Origin: Musa acuminata AAA Group
Taxonomy: Eukaryota; Streptophyta; Magnoliopsida; Zingiberales; Musaceae
DNA: 64,000 nucleotides
NCBI RefSeq assembly: GCF_036884655.1
Contig: NC_088327.1
Coordinates: forward strand, 18,376,001-18,440,000
Direction of reading: 5' to 3'
The notes below the pieces were generated by a model that searched no databases, was not told the DNA's origin, and saw only the letters and a list, made by a program, of their open reading frames with translations. The first letter of the stretch is position 1; the number at the start of each line of letters is the position of its first letter. Below, piece after piece: positions 46,964-59,775 of the stretch. A program made the translations under genes and the position numbers.

Positions 46964-48527
46964 TGTTAGGATCAAGAGCACTAAGAGGGGGGGGAGGGGT
47001 GAATTAGTGCAGTGGAAAACTTTCGACGATTTAAAATAACGTTCGTACGATAAAAACGATTTCGGTAAGAAAGCCGATTCGGAAATCACTTTAACTTGTG
47101 ATCAAGCGAGATGTAGTTAAAGTAAAGATATAGAGGCAGTTTCGAGTTAAGATAGAGAACATGATGTAATTGCAAATCAAAATATGACGTTCGTACGATA
47201 AAAGCGATTTCGGTATGAAAGCCGATTCAGAAGTTGCTTTAACTTAGATTAGGCAAAGTGCAGTTAAAGTAATAAGGAAGTAAAGCACATATGGAGGTTT
47301 GCAGTAAGGTAAGCAGTAAGAAGAAATGCAAACCAGAGAGCACCGTAATTTTAGAGTGGTTCGGTCAATCTTTTACATCCACTTTTGGCTTCCTCCTCCG
47401 ACGAGGTCACCGACGTCCACTAGAGGCCTTCCTTCAATAGGCGAAGGCCAATCACCCTTTTATAGTTTTACTCCTTTTGACGGGCTTAGGAGACAATCCT
47501 TACAAACTTTTCTCTCCTCTCTTGAAAGATCAAAACTTGGAAGAAAAGAGGGGGGAGAACTTCTAGCCTTTACAACACTTTTGAGCTCTAAAAATTACAT
47601 AGTAAGATTGGATTTTCGGTGCTCTTTCATGCAGGAAAGGGTGGGGTATATATAGGCCCCAAACTAGTTTGAATTTGGAGCTCAAAAATATCATTTCCCG
47701 GATTTCCGGGGTCCTGGCAGTACTACCTCATGACTGGGGCGGTACAACCACCTGGCAGCTCGGAGACTGAGTCTCTGGGCAGTGCCACCGCCTGATAGGG
47801 GTGGTTGCATCGCCTAGTCTCGCTCGGAGACTGAGCCCAAGCGGTGCCACCGCCTGATTGGGGCGATTGCATCGCTTGGCAAAGCTCGGAGACCAATCTC
47901 AAGCGGTTCCACCGCCTATCAAGGGCGGTTGCACCGCCCAGTCTCGCTTGGAGACTGAGCCTTGGGCGGTGCCACCACTGGCCCAAGCGGTGCCACCGTT
48001 GGCTAAGAAATCTGGGTCCGAATGGGCTGATCCATTTGGCCCAATTTAGGTCTGTCAAGGGCCCAATTGTCCCAAGATTAAGTTAATGGGATCACCTCCC
48101 ATTTCTAACTTAATCATTATGCTAACTATGATTTTTCTTAAGACATTTACTACAACTTGCTCCGGTGTGTCAATCGCTTCTTCTTGTGAGCTTCCGGTGA
48201 ACTTTCGTCGATCATCCGATGAACCCTCGGTGATGCTCCTGTGGACTTTCGGCAAACTCCTGGACTTGCGACGATCCACTTGGCAAGTTCCGACGAGCTT
48301 CTTTTGGCAAGCTCCTGGACTTCTCGGATTTGTTCTTGCAGAACCTTCGATGACCGTCCAGACTTCCGTCGAACTCTCGAACCCCCAACGTGATCATGGT
48401 CTTGACTCCGGCACAACTTCTGCTGCATGTCTTACTTCCATCGTAGTTAATCCTGTACACTTATCTCAACATATGGATTAGATAACAAATGACAATTGAC
48501 TTCATCATCAAAATTTGAGATTCAACA
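46964..48527 (-). repeat. 3' LTR of element F
   Basis: A 1564-bp LTR with many GGCGGTGCCACCGCC-type units at 47755-48000. It is diverged from the LTRs of A and C, so F is a separate subfamily or an older copy. Confidence 0.8.
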
Positions 48528-49824
48528 ATCTCCCCCTTTTTTATGATGACAATCAATTGATAAAGGAGTTAACCTTAACTCCCCCTATCTATATGTCATA
48601 CTTGAGATAAGTCATTCTTGAATTCAAAGCCTTTGAATTCAAGAGACATATTGATAAGTTAAAATCATTTAACCTTATCAATACTCCCATCATGATGAAT
48701 TTATCTGAAAATGATGTCAATGCTTGACATCCATTTTTAAATTTCAAATGTGAATGATGGTAATGGTAGCAATTCATCATATGGTAAGATATCAACATGT
48801 AAAATTTCGAAGTAAGATTTTGATATCTTAACATGATGCACACATTTCAAGTGTTTTAGCAATCATAGCATTTCATCACATGGTAAGATATTAACACGTA
48901 AAATTATGATGCAAGTTCTTGATATCTTAACATGATGCAAACATGACATAATGCAAATATGGCAATCATAGTTATCATTAATTCATATATTTTCGATGAT
49001 GCAAGCTTGGCATAATCATAGCATCAATACTCATAGTATCAATTCATATATCTCTTCCCTTGTGTCATCAACAAAAAGGAGAATGATATAAGTAAATTTT
49101 AAGCATAAGTGCAGTAATTATTCATGTCATAACTAGGTTCATGTCATTTTCCAACAGCGAGTGATAGGATACCAATTATGCAAACATCTCAAGGAAAATA
49201 TGACATGAAGATAACTTTGAATACTTCTTCCTTTTTATTTGTTATTATCTTTTTGCATGAAGGAGGAAGGCTATTTGTGATACCAACTATTTGTGAGTTT
49301 ACTTTGACTAAAGTTAAAATCAATGAGAGATTAAATCATACTTTATTTTTACAAGGATTAATATATGTATGTGAAACAAATCCTTACAAGTAAAAATACT
49401 ATCATCCATATTTCAAGAAGGAATTTACAAGCAGGAATCATTTCATCAGATCCATTTCTCAAAAAAATATTTTTCACATGATAAGTGTATGAGAGATGTA
49501 TTTGCTAGTTGATTCCATATGTCAAAAATCAATGATGAGAATCAAACTCGATATGATATATGCTTATTAAGTTCCGAAGAGGATAATGTATCAAGAACAT
49601 CCGATTGTTAGGATACCACTAGTTAAGAGAATCCGAAAATGAAATTAACACTTTCATGCATTCGGACAAGACTATAGATTTTCAAATACAATCATGAAGA
49701 CAAAATGTGCTCATTGTTATGGAAATTTTTATATTAATTTCCAACATGTTATTTTAGGCATGTAATGGCAATCAAATGATTTAATCATTCAATCAATAAA
49801 GTCCGAAAAATAATTTTAACAAGT

Positions 49825-50434
49825 TTATGCATTCGGACACATCAACATTCCTAATTCTCTTCTTATGAAATTAAATTGTTCTTCACTTAGAGGTTTTATA
49901 AAAATATCAGCTAGTTGATGCTTAGTATCTATGAACTCTATGATTACATCAAGATTAGTGACATGATCTCGTATAAAGTAATGTCTAGTATCAATATGTT
50001 TTGTTCTTGAGTGTTGAACGAGATTCTTTGTTAAACATATTGCACTTGTGTTATCACATTTAATGGGAATGTTTTTAAGATGGATTTTATAATCTTCTAA
50101 GGTGTTTTTCATCCACACAACTTGTGCACAGCATGCACTAGCTGCAATATACTCAGCTTCGGTTGTTGATAGTGCAACCGAGTTTTGTTTCTTGGAAGTC
50201 CAAGAAACAAGTGCATGTCCTAAAAATTGACATGTTCCTGATATGCTTTTTCTATCTAGTCTACACCCAGCAAAATCCGCATAAGCATAAGCAATTAACT
50301 CAAAATTTTTGGATTTTGGATACCATAATCCTAGATTTGTGGTACCTTTAAAATATCTAAATATTCTTTTAACCGCTTTGAGATGAGATATCTTAGGGTT
50401 CGATTGAAACCTAGCACAATGTCCTACACTAAAC
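49825..50434 (-). pseudogene. Element F RNase H fragment
   Basis: The frame 50118-49825 contains IKCDNTSAICLTKNLVQHSR and KHIDTRHYFIRDHV, as in element A's RNase H. The preceding sequence up to 50434 matches the LGHALVSWTSKKQNSVALS-type region in the same reading direction. Confidence 0.75.
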
Positions 50435-52034
50435 TGTTAGGATCAGAGCGGCACTAAGAGGGGGGGGGGTGAATTAGTGCAGCGGATTAAAACTTATAAG
50501 TTTGAAAACGATTTCATAAATACGTAGAGATTTCGGTTTGATAGTAACTTAAGTAAAATGAGAAAATGAGATCCGAAAGCTAGCAGTAGTGTAAATGACA
50601 ATTTCAGGAAGGTAAATGCTCACACATTCAAGGAACGCACCAATTTAAAGTAGTTCGGTCAAAATGACCTACATCTACTTGTGAAGCCTTCTTCAATGAG
50701 GCTCCCAACTTCTACTAGCAAATCACTTTGAAGGGGAAGGACAAATATCCCTCTTACAACCTTTTACAAGTGGTTCACACTCTTACAATTTTTAAAGAGG
50801 AAGACGGAGGTGAACACTCAAGCAATTTAAGACAAGACTTGCTAAAGACTTTTCTAAGACCTTTATCTCAATCTATTGCTTTCACAAAAGTTGTAATCTC
50901 AGCTGAGAATAGAGGGGTATTTATAGGCATCAAGAGGATTCAAATTTGGGCTCCAAATTTTGAATTCTCTTGAGTTTCCAAGGCTGGCGGTGCCACCGCC
51001 TGTCAGTGTCTAACACTGACAGTGTACTGGCGGTGCCACCGCCGGACCTCTCGGGTACTGGGTGGTGCCACCGCTTAGTCCAACGGTGCCACCGCTCGGT
51101 TCTCGGGTTTTGGGCGGTGCCACCGCCTACACTATTTTAGGTCACTGGTTGGGCTCCAAACTTGGCCCAAACCAGTCCGAACTCGGGCCCAATTGGCCCC
51201 TACTTGGGTTATAGGATTAACACCTAATTCTAACCCTAATTAATGTGCTAACTACAAATTTAAAGACATTTCCTAAGCTATTACAAAGTCCGCAAGTCAA
51301 GACTTCTTCCGGCGAGCTTCCGACGAACTTTCGACGGTCTTCCGGCGAACTCTCGGAAACCATTCTACGGACTCCCGACAAGCTCCTAGACTTCACGATT
51401 TGATCTTGGCGAGTTCCGACGAGCTTCTTCGGCAAGCTCCGATCTTTCTCAGTGAGCTCCGCAAACTTCCAACGAACCTTCCGGCGATCTTCCGAAAAAC
51501 CCTTCGGCAAGCTCCCTACTCATTCTCGGCTAGTTCCAGCAACATTCCCGATGAACCTTCGGACTTCCGTCGAACTCTCGAACTCGCAACGAATCCTTCG
51601 CGCTTAACTCCGGCACTTTGTTTCGCTTTATGTCTTCATCGTTATCGTAATTAATCCTGTACACATAAGCCAAAACTCTATTCCGATCTAGACAATTATT
51701 ACAATGCAAATTGACATTCTATTGCCCGGCACGTCATTGGTTGGCGCTTCGTCCGATTCTTTAGCGCATCGTCCTCTCTTGTGGCTTGTTGCCCAATCGG
51801 TGGTTGACCTCCGCAACCCCGATATCCTTGGCGCAATTCTGCTCTCCTTGGCCCGATGCCCGACGTCCGAAGCCTTCTGCCGTCCAATATCCTGACGTGA
51901 TCTCCTCCGGCGCAACGTCAATTCCTCCTGGGTCAACTATCTAATCCTGATCGAGTAGACCTACATCACTCAAAATGCAGTTAAACATCTAAACACAATA
52001 AATTAGTTTCATCATCAAAATATGAGATTCAATA
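50435..52034 (-). repeat. 3' LTR of element G
   Basis: A 1600-bp LTR with a perfect TGTCAGTGT / ACACTGACA hairpin at 51001-51021 and GGCGGTGCCACCGCC-type units around it. Its U5-side portion is closer to the LTRs of C than to F. Confidence 0.8.
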
Positions 52035-52546
52035 ATCTCCTCCTTTTTTATGATGACAACTAATTGATGACTAACGGAGTTAACCTTAACTCCTCGGAAT
52101 TTAACCAAACTCTCCCTATCAATATGCCACTGATAGAACACTTGGATTATCCCAAATCCAACATCCATCATATGTTATGAAAAATATTTAAACCATCATG
52201 CAAATATATAAAATATTCAATTCAATGCATGAAGTCATCAATATACTTCTCCCCCTATGTCATCAACAAAAAGGAGAAGTAGCTCTAGCTATTTTAAAAG
52301 ATATGCAAGTTTACATGAAGCTAGATTTTCATCACAACATATAAGCATAAAAGCATAGCAAGATTCTTAAGTTCAATCATGGCAATTCAACACTTGAATT
52401 TTTGTGCAAGTTTGCTTTTCTTTGCATGTTCTAACTAACAAAAGCTTTCTCCCCTTTGTTTTTGTCGAAAAGAAGGGAAGAGTACAAGCTAGCCAGCACT
52501 TGCCTTGAGCTAGCAATCTTTCTCCCCCTATGTCATTGCCGAAAAG
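50435..52546 (-). mobile_element. Element G: 3' LTR and 3' spacer of a SIRE-like element, reversed
   Basis: The LTR 52034-50435 (minus strand, start TATTGAATC, end CCTAACA) is preceded on its coding side by a purine tract (rc of atctcctccttttttt at 52035) and about 0.5 kb of spacer with agggggaga-type tracts. Element A2 begins at 52547 and cuts off the rest. G lies in the RNase H/RT region of F. Confidence 0.78.
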
Positions 52547-53714
52547 TGTTGAATCTCGAATTTTGATGATAAAATCAATTGATGGGTTAATTAATCTAAT
52601 CCATATTATTGAGTTAAGTGTGCAGGATTAACTACGATAACCAAAAAACACAAAGCAAGAATACCAGAGTCAAGTTCGATGGACGTTTAAGAGTCCGAAG
52701 AATCGTCGGAGATGCTGCCGGAACCAACCGAGAAGAAATCGGGAACCTATCGGAATTTTCGAAAGTTCGCCGAAGAGATCGTCGGAGGTTCACGGAGATC
52801 ACCGAGAAGGCTCGGCTACTCATTAAAGTCATCACAAGTTCGGGAGCTTGCAGGGAGCCCGTCGGAAGAAGTTCGTCGGAAAGCTCGCTGGAACAAGACT
52901 CGACGTTCGCGGTTGAAAACTTGCTTAGGATGTGTTTTGTCATGTATTCACTTGTAATTAGGATTAGGATTAAGAGATAATTCTATATCCTGGTTAGGGG
53001 CCAACTGGGCCCAAAATTAGACTTGGTTTGGGCTAAATTTGAAGCCCAACAAGTGAACCGAAGGGTCTGGCGGTGGCACCGCCCAGCATTGTCAGTGTCT
53101 GATACTGACAGGCGGTGGCACCGCCACTGACAGGCGGTGGCACCACCAGCATCGGGAACCCAAAGAGAATTCAAATTTTGGAGCCCAAATTTGAATCCTC
53201 TTGAGGCCTATAAATACCCCTCAAATCTCAGCTGAGATTACAACTTTTTGAGCAACAATTGTTTGAGAGAAAGGCCTTAGAAAAGTCTTAGCTAGTCTTG
53301 TTTTCAATTTGCTAGTGTTCACCTCCTTCTTTCTTGCTGAAAATCTGTAAAAGAGTGAACCGCTTATAAAAAGTTGTAAGAGGGGTATTCACCCTTCCCT
53401 TTCAAGAGATTTGCTAGTGGAAGGTGGGAGCCTCGTCGAAGAGGGGCCTCGCAAGTGGATGTAGGTCACTTGACCGAACCACTTTAAAAACGGCATAATC
53501 TCTGGTTTGCATTTCATTACTGATATTTACATTACTGCAAACCTTCTTACTTGCTTTATTTCCTCATTACCTTTGCTGCACAACTTTGCGAATACGCTTT
53601 CAAGTTAAGCACTTCCGATTCCGATTTTTATCGTACGAAAGATTTGTCGAAACCAACATTTTAATCCGCTGCACTAATTTACCCCCCCCTCTTAGTGCCG
53701 CTCTGATCCTAACA
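52547..53714 (+). repeat. 5' LTR of element A2
   Basis: A 1168-bp LTR (TGTTGAATC...CCTAACA), similar to 25546-26725, with GGCGGTGGCACCGCC units at 53069-53150 and TATAAATA near 53209. Confidence 0.85.
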
Positions 53715-53766
53715 ATTGGTATCAGAGCTAGGCTCACTCTCATATTTGGTTTAATACCCAAGAGAG

Positions 53767-55341
53767 ATGGCTTACTCCGGCATGCATGAGGGTCATTCTA
53801 TCACACGTCCACCCTTGTTTAATGGGTCGGATTATACTTATTAGAAGACTCGGATGAGGATCTTCCTCATTTCTATGGATTTCGAGCTTTAGACTATTGT
53901 TGAAAACGGATTTCAAAAATCTTCTCTTCCGATGAGCGAATGGAATGAATCGGAGAAGAAGGTTTTTGCTTTAAATGCAAAGGCTCTGAATGCCTTGTTT
54001 TGTGCACTAGACAAAAATGAATTTAATCGTGTTTCAATTTGTGATTCGGCTTTTGATATTTGGAGAACTCTTGAGGTCACTCATGAAAGCACTAGCCGAG
54101 TGAAAGAGTCCAAAATCAACATCCTTGTGTACTCTTACGAACTTTTCCGAATGAAACCAAGTGAGTCCATCGGAGACATGTACACCCGGTTTACGGATGT
54201 CATCAATGGACTCAAAGCTCTTGGTAAAGATTTTACTAACTTTAAACTAGTAACTAAAATCTTAAGATCCCTCCCTAAAAGTTGGGATCCAAAAGTTACG
54301 ACAATTCAAGAGGCCAAAGACCTTAAAATATTCCCTCTTGAAGAACTCATTGGGTCTCTAATGACCTACGAAATGACATGTCAAGCTCATGACGAGCTCG
54401 AGAACCCCCTTCCAAAGAACAGGAAGGATATGACACTCAAATCACAAGAAGACCACTTAAAAGGAACATCAAGTGATGAGGACAGTGACAATGACATTGC
54501 ACTTTTGACTCAAAAATTTAAAAAATATTTAAGAAAGAATAAATTTAAAAATAATACAAAAAATAAATTCGAACAAAAGAAGGACCAAGTGATTTGCTAT
54601 GAATGCAAAAAACCGGGACACTACAAGAACGATTGTCCTCAAGCCAAAAAGAGAACATCAAAGAAGAAGGCGCTCAAAGCAACGTGGGATGATTCAAGCG
54701 CGTCCGAAGAAGAGGAGTCCAACACCGAGCAAGTTGCTCATTACGCTCTAATGGCCATCGGAGAAGAGGTAACAGATTTAATTGATGCAGATTTACCTTA
54801 TCATGAATTATTAAATGCTTTCCATGAGTTATTTGATGAATGTAAGACAATTAGTAGAAAATATAAATTGCTAAAAAAGGAGCATGATAGTCTCACTTGT
54901 GATATCGATAAATTAAAAACTGAATATCATGATAGTTTAGCTCCATGTATAAAATGCCATGATCTAGAATCTCTCCAAAAGGAGAACTTGCTACTTAAGG
55001 ACACATTGAAGAAATTCGAGGTTGGTAGCAAATCTTTGAACATGATCCTTACAAATAAGGGTCACGTTCCTAAAAGAAGTGGAATCGGATTTGTGGGAAG
55101 TCCTCACCAAAATCCAACCACCTTCATTAAAGGCCCCGTCTTACATGTTCGGCACCAAAGCAATTGCAACATTTGTTGCAAATATGGACATAAAACTTAT
55201 AAATGTCCATTCAAGAAAATTAGTCCGAACAAACTAATTTGGGTTCCTAAAGGAACCATGATCAATTCTATGCAATATGATGAACAAGTTTTTAAGGCAC
55301 CCAAAAGAAAATGGGTACCTAAAAATAATCCCTTCTTGTAG
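53767..55341 (+). pseudogene. Element A2 gag
   Basis: The likely original ATG is at 53767, but two in-frame TAG stops near 53842 and 53890 leave the open part at 53932-55341 (469 codons). It carries the UBN2 core, the knuckle CYECKKPGHYKNDCPQ, a coiled charged region (ELFDECKTISRKYKLLKKEH) and a second knuckle CNICCKYGHKTYKCPF. The frame ends at TAG 55339-55341 directly before the protease in the same frame. Confidence 0.8.
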
Positions 55342-56328
55342 AAATATACACCATCACAAGCTAGGAGCAAGAGATGGTATCTAGATAGTGGATGCTCAAG
55401 ACATATGACTGGAGATCCATCTCATTTCTCTATGCTCACTAGCAAAGAAGAAGGGTACGTCACCTTCGGAGACAACAACCAAGGCAAAATCATTGGCAAG
55501 GGAACCATAGGTAACAAATTAAAATTTTCTATTGATGATGTCTTACTAGTTGATGGATTGAAACATAATCTCTTGAGTGTTAGTCAATTATGCGATAAAG
55601 GTTATATCGTTAGATTTGAATCAAATGTGTGTATTATTGAAAAACCAAACCATAACATAACTATGATTGCATTAAAACAAAATAATGTCTACACCATCAA
55701 CCTTGATGAACTAAGTAATGAAATGTGCTTCTTAGCTTTAAATGATGATGCTTGGCTTTGGCATAGGAGACTAGGCCATGCAAGCATGAAACTAATATCT
55801 AAGATCTCATCTAGAGAATTAGTACAAGGAATTCCAAATATAAAGTTTATTAATGACAAAGTATGTGATGCATGTCAACTAGGTAAACAAATAAAAACTA
55901 GTTTCAAACCAAAAACTCAAATTAGCACCACTAGACCATTACAATTGATTCATTTGGACTTATTTGGACCAATTGACACAACAAGTCTAGGGGGAAGCAA
56001 ATATGCGTTTGTAATTGTGGATGACTATACTAGATACACTTGGACCTATTTCTTAGCTCACAAAAGTGATTGCTTCAAATGTTTCTCTAAATTTTGTAAA
56101 CTTACTCAAAACGAAAAAGGTTTCATGATTTCATCAATTCGGAGTGATCACGGTGGCGAATTTCAAAACCGTAACTTTCAAAATTTTTGTGAAGTTAATG
56201 GATACAATCACAACTTCTCCACTCCGAGGAATCCCCAACAAAATGGAGTAGTTGAAAGAAAAAATAGAAACATACAAGAAATGGCAAGAACTATGTTAAA
56301 TGAACATAGTTTACCTAAGTGTTTTTGA
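55342..56328 (+). pseudogene. Element A2 protease and integrase
   Basis: In the same frame as gag after the TAG, the protease site reads WYLDSGCSRHMTG. It is followed by the integrase zinc finger (HRRLGHASMKL ... CDACQLGKQIK) and the core with HLDLFGPID, SDHGGEF and PQQNGVVERKNR, which supply the D, D and E positions. A TGA at 56326 ends the frame just before a conserved AEAVNTACYIMNR segment. Confidence 0.82.
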
Positions 56329-57652
56329 GCCGAAGCCGTAAATACGGCTTGCTACATCATGAATAGAGTCCTAATAAGACCATCCTTATCAAAAACTCCC
56401 TATGAATTATGGAATAACAAAAAACCAAATATTTCCTATTTTAAAGTTTTCGGTTGTAAATGCTTTATTTTGAATGAAAGGGATGCCTTAGGAAAATTTG
56501 ATGCTAAATCCGATGAAGACATCTTTCTTGGTTACTCTTCCATTTCTAAGGCTTTTTGGGTTTTTAACAAAAGAACCTTAGTAATAGAAGAGTTTATTCA
56601 TGTAGTTTTTAATGAAATTTCTAATTTAAAGAAAAATGATTTTGATGATGATCTTGGTTTTGATAATTTGAATTTAAATGAACCCCCTCCTCAAAATAGC
56701 AACTTGGATGCACCTTCTTCCGAAATTTCCTTACCTAAGGAATGGAAGTATATAGATGCTCATCCAAATGAGCTAATTATAGGAGATACATCAAAAGGGG
56801 TTCAAACTCGTTCCTCTTTCAAGAATTTTTGTGCTAACGCCGCCTTCCTTTCTCAAATCGAACCTAAATGCATTGACGAAGCCATAAAAGATGATTTTTG
56901 GGTTATCACAATGCAAGAGGAATTGAATCAATTTGAGAGGAATAAGGTATGGAAGCTTGTCCCTAGACCTAGTGACCATTTAGTCATTGGTACTAAATGA
57001 GTCTTTAGAAATAAGCAAGACGAAAATGGTATCGTGGTTAGAAATAAAAAGAAGGTATTGATTACGAAGAAACCTTCGCTCCCGTGGCTCGATTAGAAGC
57101 CATAAGGATGCTCCTTGCCTATGCTAGTAGTAATAATTTTAAACTATTTCAAATGGATGTCAAAAGTGCCTTCTTGAATGGTTTTATTTCCGAAGAAGTA
57201 TATGTCGAACAACCTCCCGGATTTGAAAATTCTCTTCTTCCTAATCATGTATTCAAATTGACTAAGGCTCTCTATGGCTTGAAACAAGCTCCTAGAGCTT
57301 GGTATGAAAGACTTAGTTCCTTTCTTATTTTAAATAATTTTACCAAAGGCAAGGTTGATACTACATTGTTTATTAAACATTTTGAAAATAATTTTCTTAT
57401 TGTGCAAATTTATGTTGACGATATTATTTTTGGCTCTTCGGATGAATCACTATGTGAATCATTTGCCAAATGTATGAGCCATGAATTTGAAATGAGTTTA
57501 ATGGGTGAATTAACTTTCTTTTTAGGATTACAAATCAAACAACTTAGTGATGGTATATTTCTTAACCAATCTAAATATACATTAGAATTGTTAAAACGAT
57601 TTAACATGGATAATTCAAAAGCAATAAATACCCCTATGAGTACTTCGACGGA
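56329..57652 (+). pseudogene. Element A2 reverse transcriptase fragment
   Basis: The frame 56359-57000 covers the integrase end and RT start (DDFWVITMQEELNQFERNKV) and stops at TGA in GTKxVFRNK, where Trp is expected. A deletion of a few dozen bases follows near 57048. The frame 57084-57668 has [25 protein letters not shown] and the catalytic [11 protein letters not shown]. RNase H is lost at the junction with element E. Confidence 0.8.
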
Positions 57653-58192
57653 GCCCTTGTCTTATTGAATATCCAATAAGCCCCTGAATTATTGGATCCC
57701 ATGGACGAGATCCAATAAGAGCCCATGAGAGATTATTGGATAGAGATCCACTAATCTAAAAGGCTTGGGTTATTGGATGCAGATCCAATACCCACTAGGC
57801 GAGAATCCATTAGAGTTTGATAGGGGACCTCTATAAATAGGAGGGATTCAAAGCCTCATAGGCTAAAGCATTTACTTGCCTCTCCTATTCTCCTCCCCCT
57901 CTCTACCTCAAAGCAGGCCTGGAGTTTTGAGGAGCGTCATCGTAGCCCTGTTGTGTGGATCACCGCTAGAGAGGAGGACGCTTGACCTCCTTCATCCTCT
58001 CCTAAAGATTTGCAAGGAAACAGTGATATACAATCTCCCTAGGTAACACAATCTACTCTATACGTAGTTTTAAGTTTCATGGATTTTACGCACCAATCTT
58101 CGCACGATGACGAACATCTCTTTGGGAATCGGGGATTTTGTTTTCTTGTTCTTCCACTGCGCATGTGATGTCGCCCCCGAGATTTCCCAACA
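57653..58192 (+). repeat. Truncated LTR piece (plus orientation)
   Basis: Matches the reverse complement of about 30354-30785, with extra 'ttattggatc'-type sequence. It is joined to element A2 RT at a cgacg microhomology. It forms an inverted pair with 58216-58330. Confidence 0.75.
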
Positions 58193-58215
58193 GCGGGGGG
58201 GTTTCGCCCGCGGGA

Positions 58216-59686
58216 CATCATATACGCAGCGGAAGAACAAGAAAACAAAATCCCCAATTCCCAAAAAGATGTTCGTCGTCGTGCGAAGATTGGTGCGCAA
58301 AATCCACGAAACTTAAAACTGCGTATAGAGTAGATTGTGTTACCTAGGGAGATCGTATATCCCTGTTTCCTTATAGATCCTTAGGAGAGGGTGAAGGAGG
58401 TCAAGCATCCTCCTCTCTAGCGGTGATCGACATAGCAGGGTTGCGATGACGCTCCTCAAAACTCCAGGCCTACTCTGAGGTGGAGAGGAAGAGGAGAATA
58501 GGAAAGGCAAGCAAAGGCTCTAGCCTATGAGGCTCTGAATCCCTCCTATTTATAGAGGTCCCCTGTCAAACCCTAATGGGTCCTCCCCTAGTGGGTATTG
58601 GATCTGCATCCAATAAGACAAGGGCTCCGTCGGATATCTCATATCCGAACCTCTACTCATCGCAATGCCTAACATATGTGTGTGACCCTCTAGGCCCAAT
58701 ATCGAGCTGGCCGTGAGTCATACCCATCAGAACTCCTTCTAACTCAGTGAATTATTATCTCTGTAATAATTCACTCGACTCATCGACTACGGACGTACTA
58801 GGCCACTACGCCGTAGTCCCCAGACGATACAGGGGAATCCAATCCATTGGACCTGTCTGTCCTCAGTTACCGTGTACCTATAGTCCCTCATCCATCTAAT
58901 ATCCCAGAGACCGTATATCGAGCATGGTGCTGTCAGACCCATACGGTTTCTACTCAAGTCTCGCTCTAATCGGATTCTCCCGGAGAACTCTTTCTCTCTC
59001 AACCCGAATGACCCTGGCCAGGGATTTGTCTGAGCAAGAACACATGGGATATTTCTCTCATGATGTCGAGAGTGGATGATCCTCTATTGACACTCAATAG
59101 CCCTCGTAAGGTTGACTACCACTCCCAATGACCAGTTGTACTAGATTTGGGACAGCCAAACCTATAAGTCTGGTATCAAAGAGTGGAGCACTCATACAGG
59201 ACATCCTTGGTGTCTCAAGTCTAAGGACCAGATATACCACTAGGACTACGGAATCGTTGTTTGATAATAAGGCATCATCAACCATCCAGCATTCCGTAAG
59301 CGGATCAATCAGTGAACTCATTCTCCAATGAGCACCTGTACTGTATCCCTAGTGTCCCTACACGAGCAGCTATGAGACCAGCTGCATCCATCATATGGAC
59401 GGGTATACAGCACACCAGTCTGTCCGGTTATCACGATGTCCCTCTCGAGTAACCTATGACCGGGATTATTTAGGATATGTGTTTAAAGGTGAATCGATCT
59501 CATTATCGTGATCTCATCACGATCCGATTCCCATTGCACAAATCCAAGGACATCACAATATATATATGCACATATGCAATAGTTATAAAGTGATATACGT
59601 CAAAATATAATAAGCAAAAAGATTCTGTATCAAGTCACACGTGCCATCACTCATGTGATTGGCTTGCTGGGCACCTATGACTAGCA
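58216..59686 (-). repeat. LTR in reverse orientation within element E
   Basis: A 1471-bp LTR lacking its outermost bases at the left, where a GC-rich patch replaces them. It ends GACTAGCA and is followed by the reversed purine tract, as in element B. Confidence 0.82.
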
Positions 59687-59775
59687 ATCTCCCACTTGAC
59701 CTAAAACCAATCACCTATGTGTCTGATCCCCATCAGACCCCTGTGACGCTCAAAGACAATCTGAGACAACCGCTT

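Larger units (their letters stand above)
46964..50434 (-). mobile_element. Element F: 3' part of a SIRE-like Copia element, reversed
   Basis: On the minus strand, RNase H (from about 50430 down to the stop at 49825, ending GMLMCPNA) is followed by a 1.3-kb spacer, a purine tract (rc of atctccccctttttt at 48528) and the 3' LTR 48527-46964 (TGTTGAATC...CCTAACA). The 5' two thirds are not present; element G's LTR interrupts the coding region at 50435. Confidence 0.8.
52547..57652 (+). mobile_element. Copia element A2 (SIRE/Maximus-like), truncated in reverse transcriptase
   Basis: The 5' LTR is 52547-53714, with the primer site TTGGTATCAGAGC at 53716, gag to 55341, protease-integrase 55342-56328 and RT to 57652, where element E replaces the remainder. 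It is closely related to A across gag and pol, and less decayed. No 3' LTR is in the window. Confidence 0.84.
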
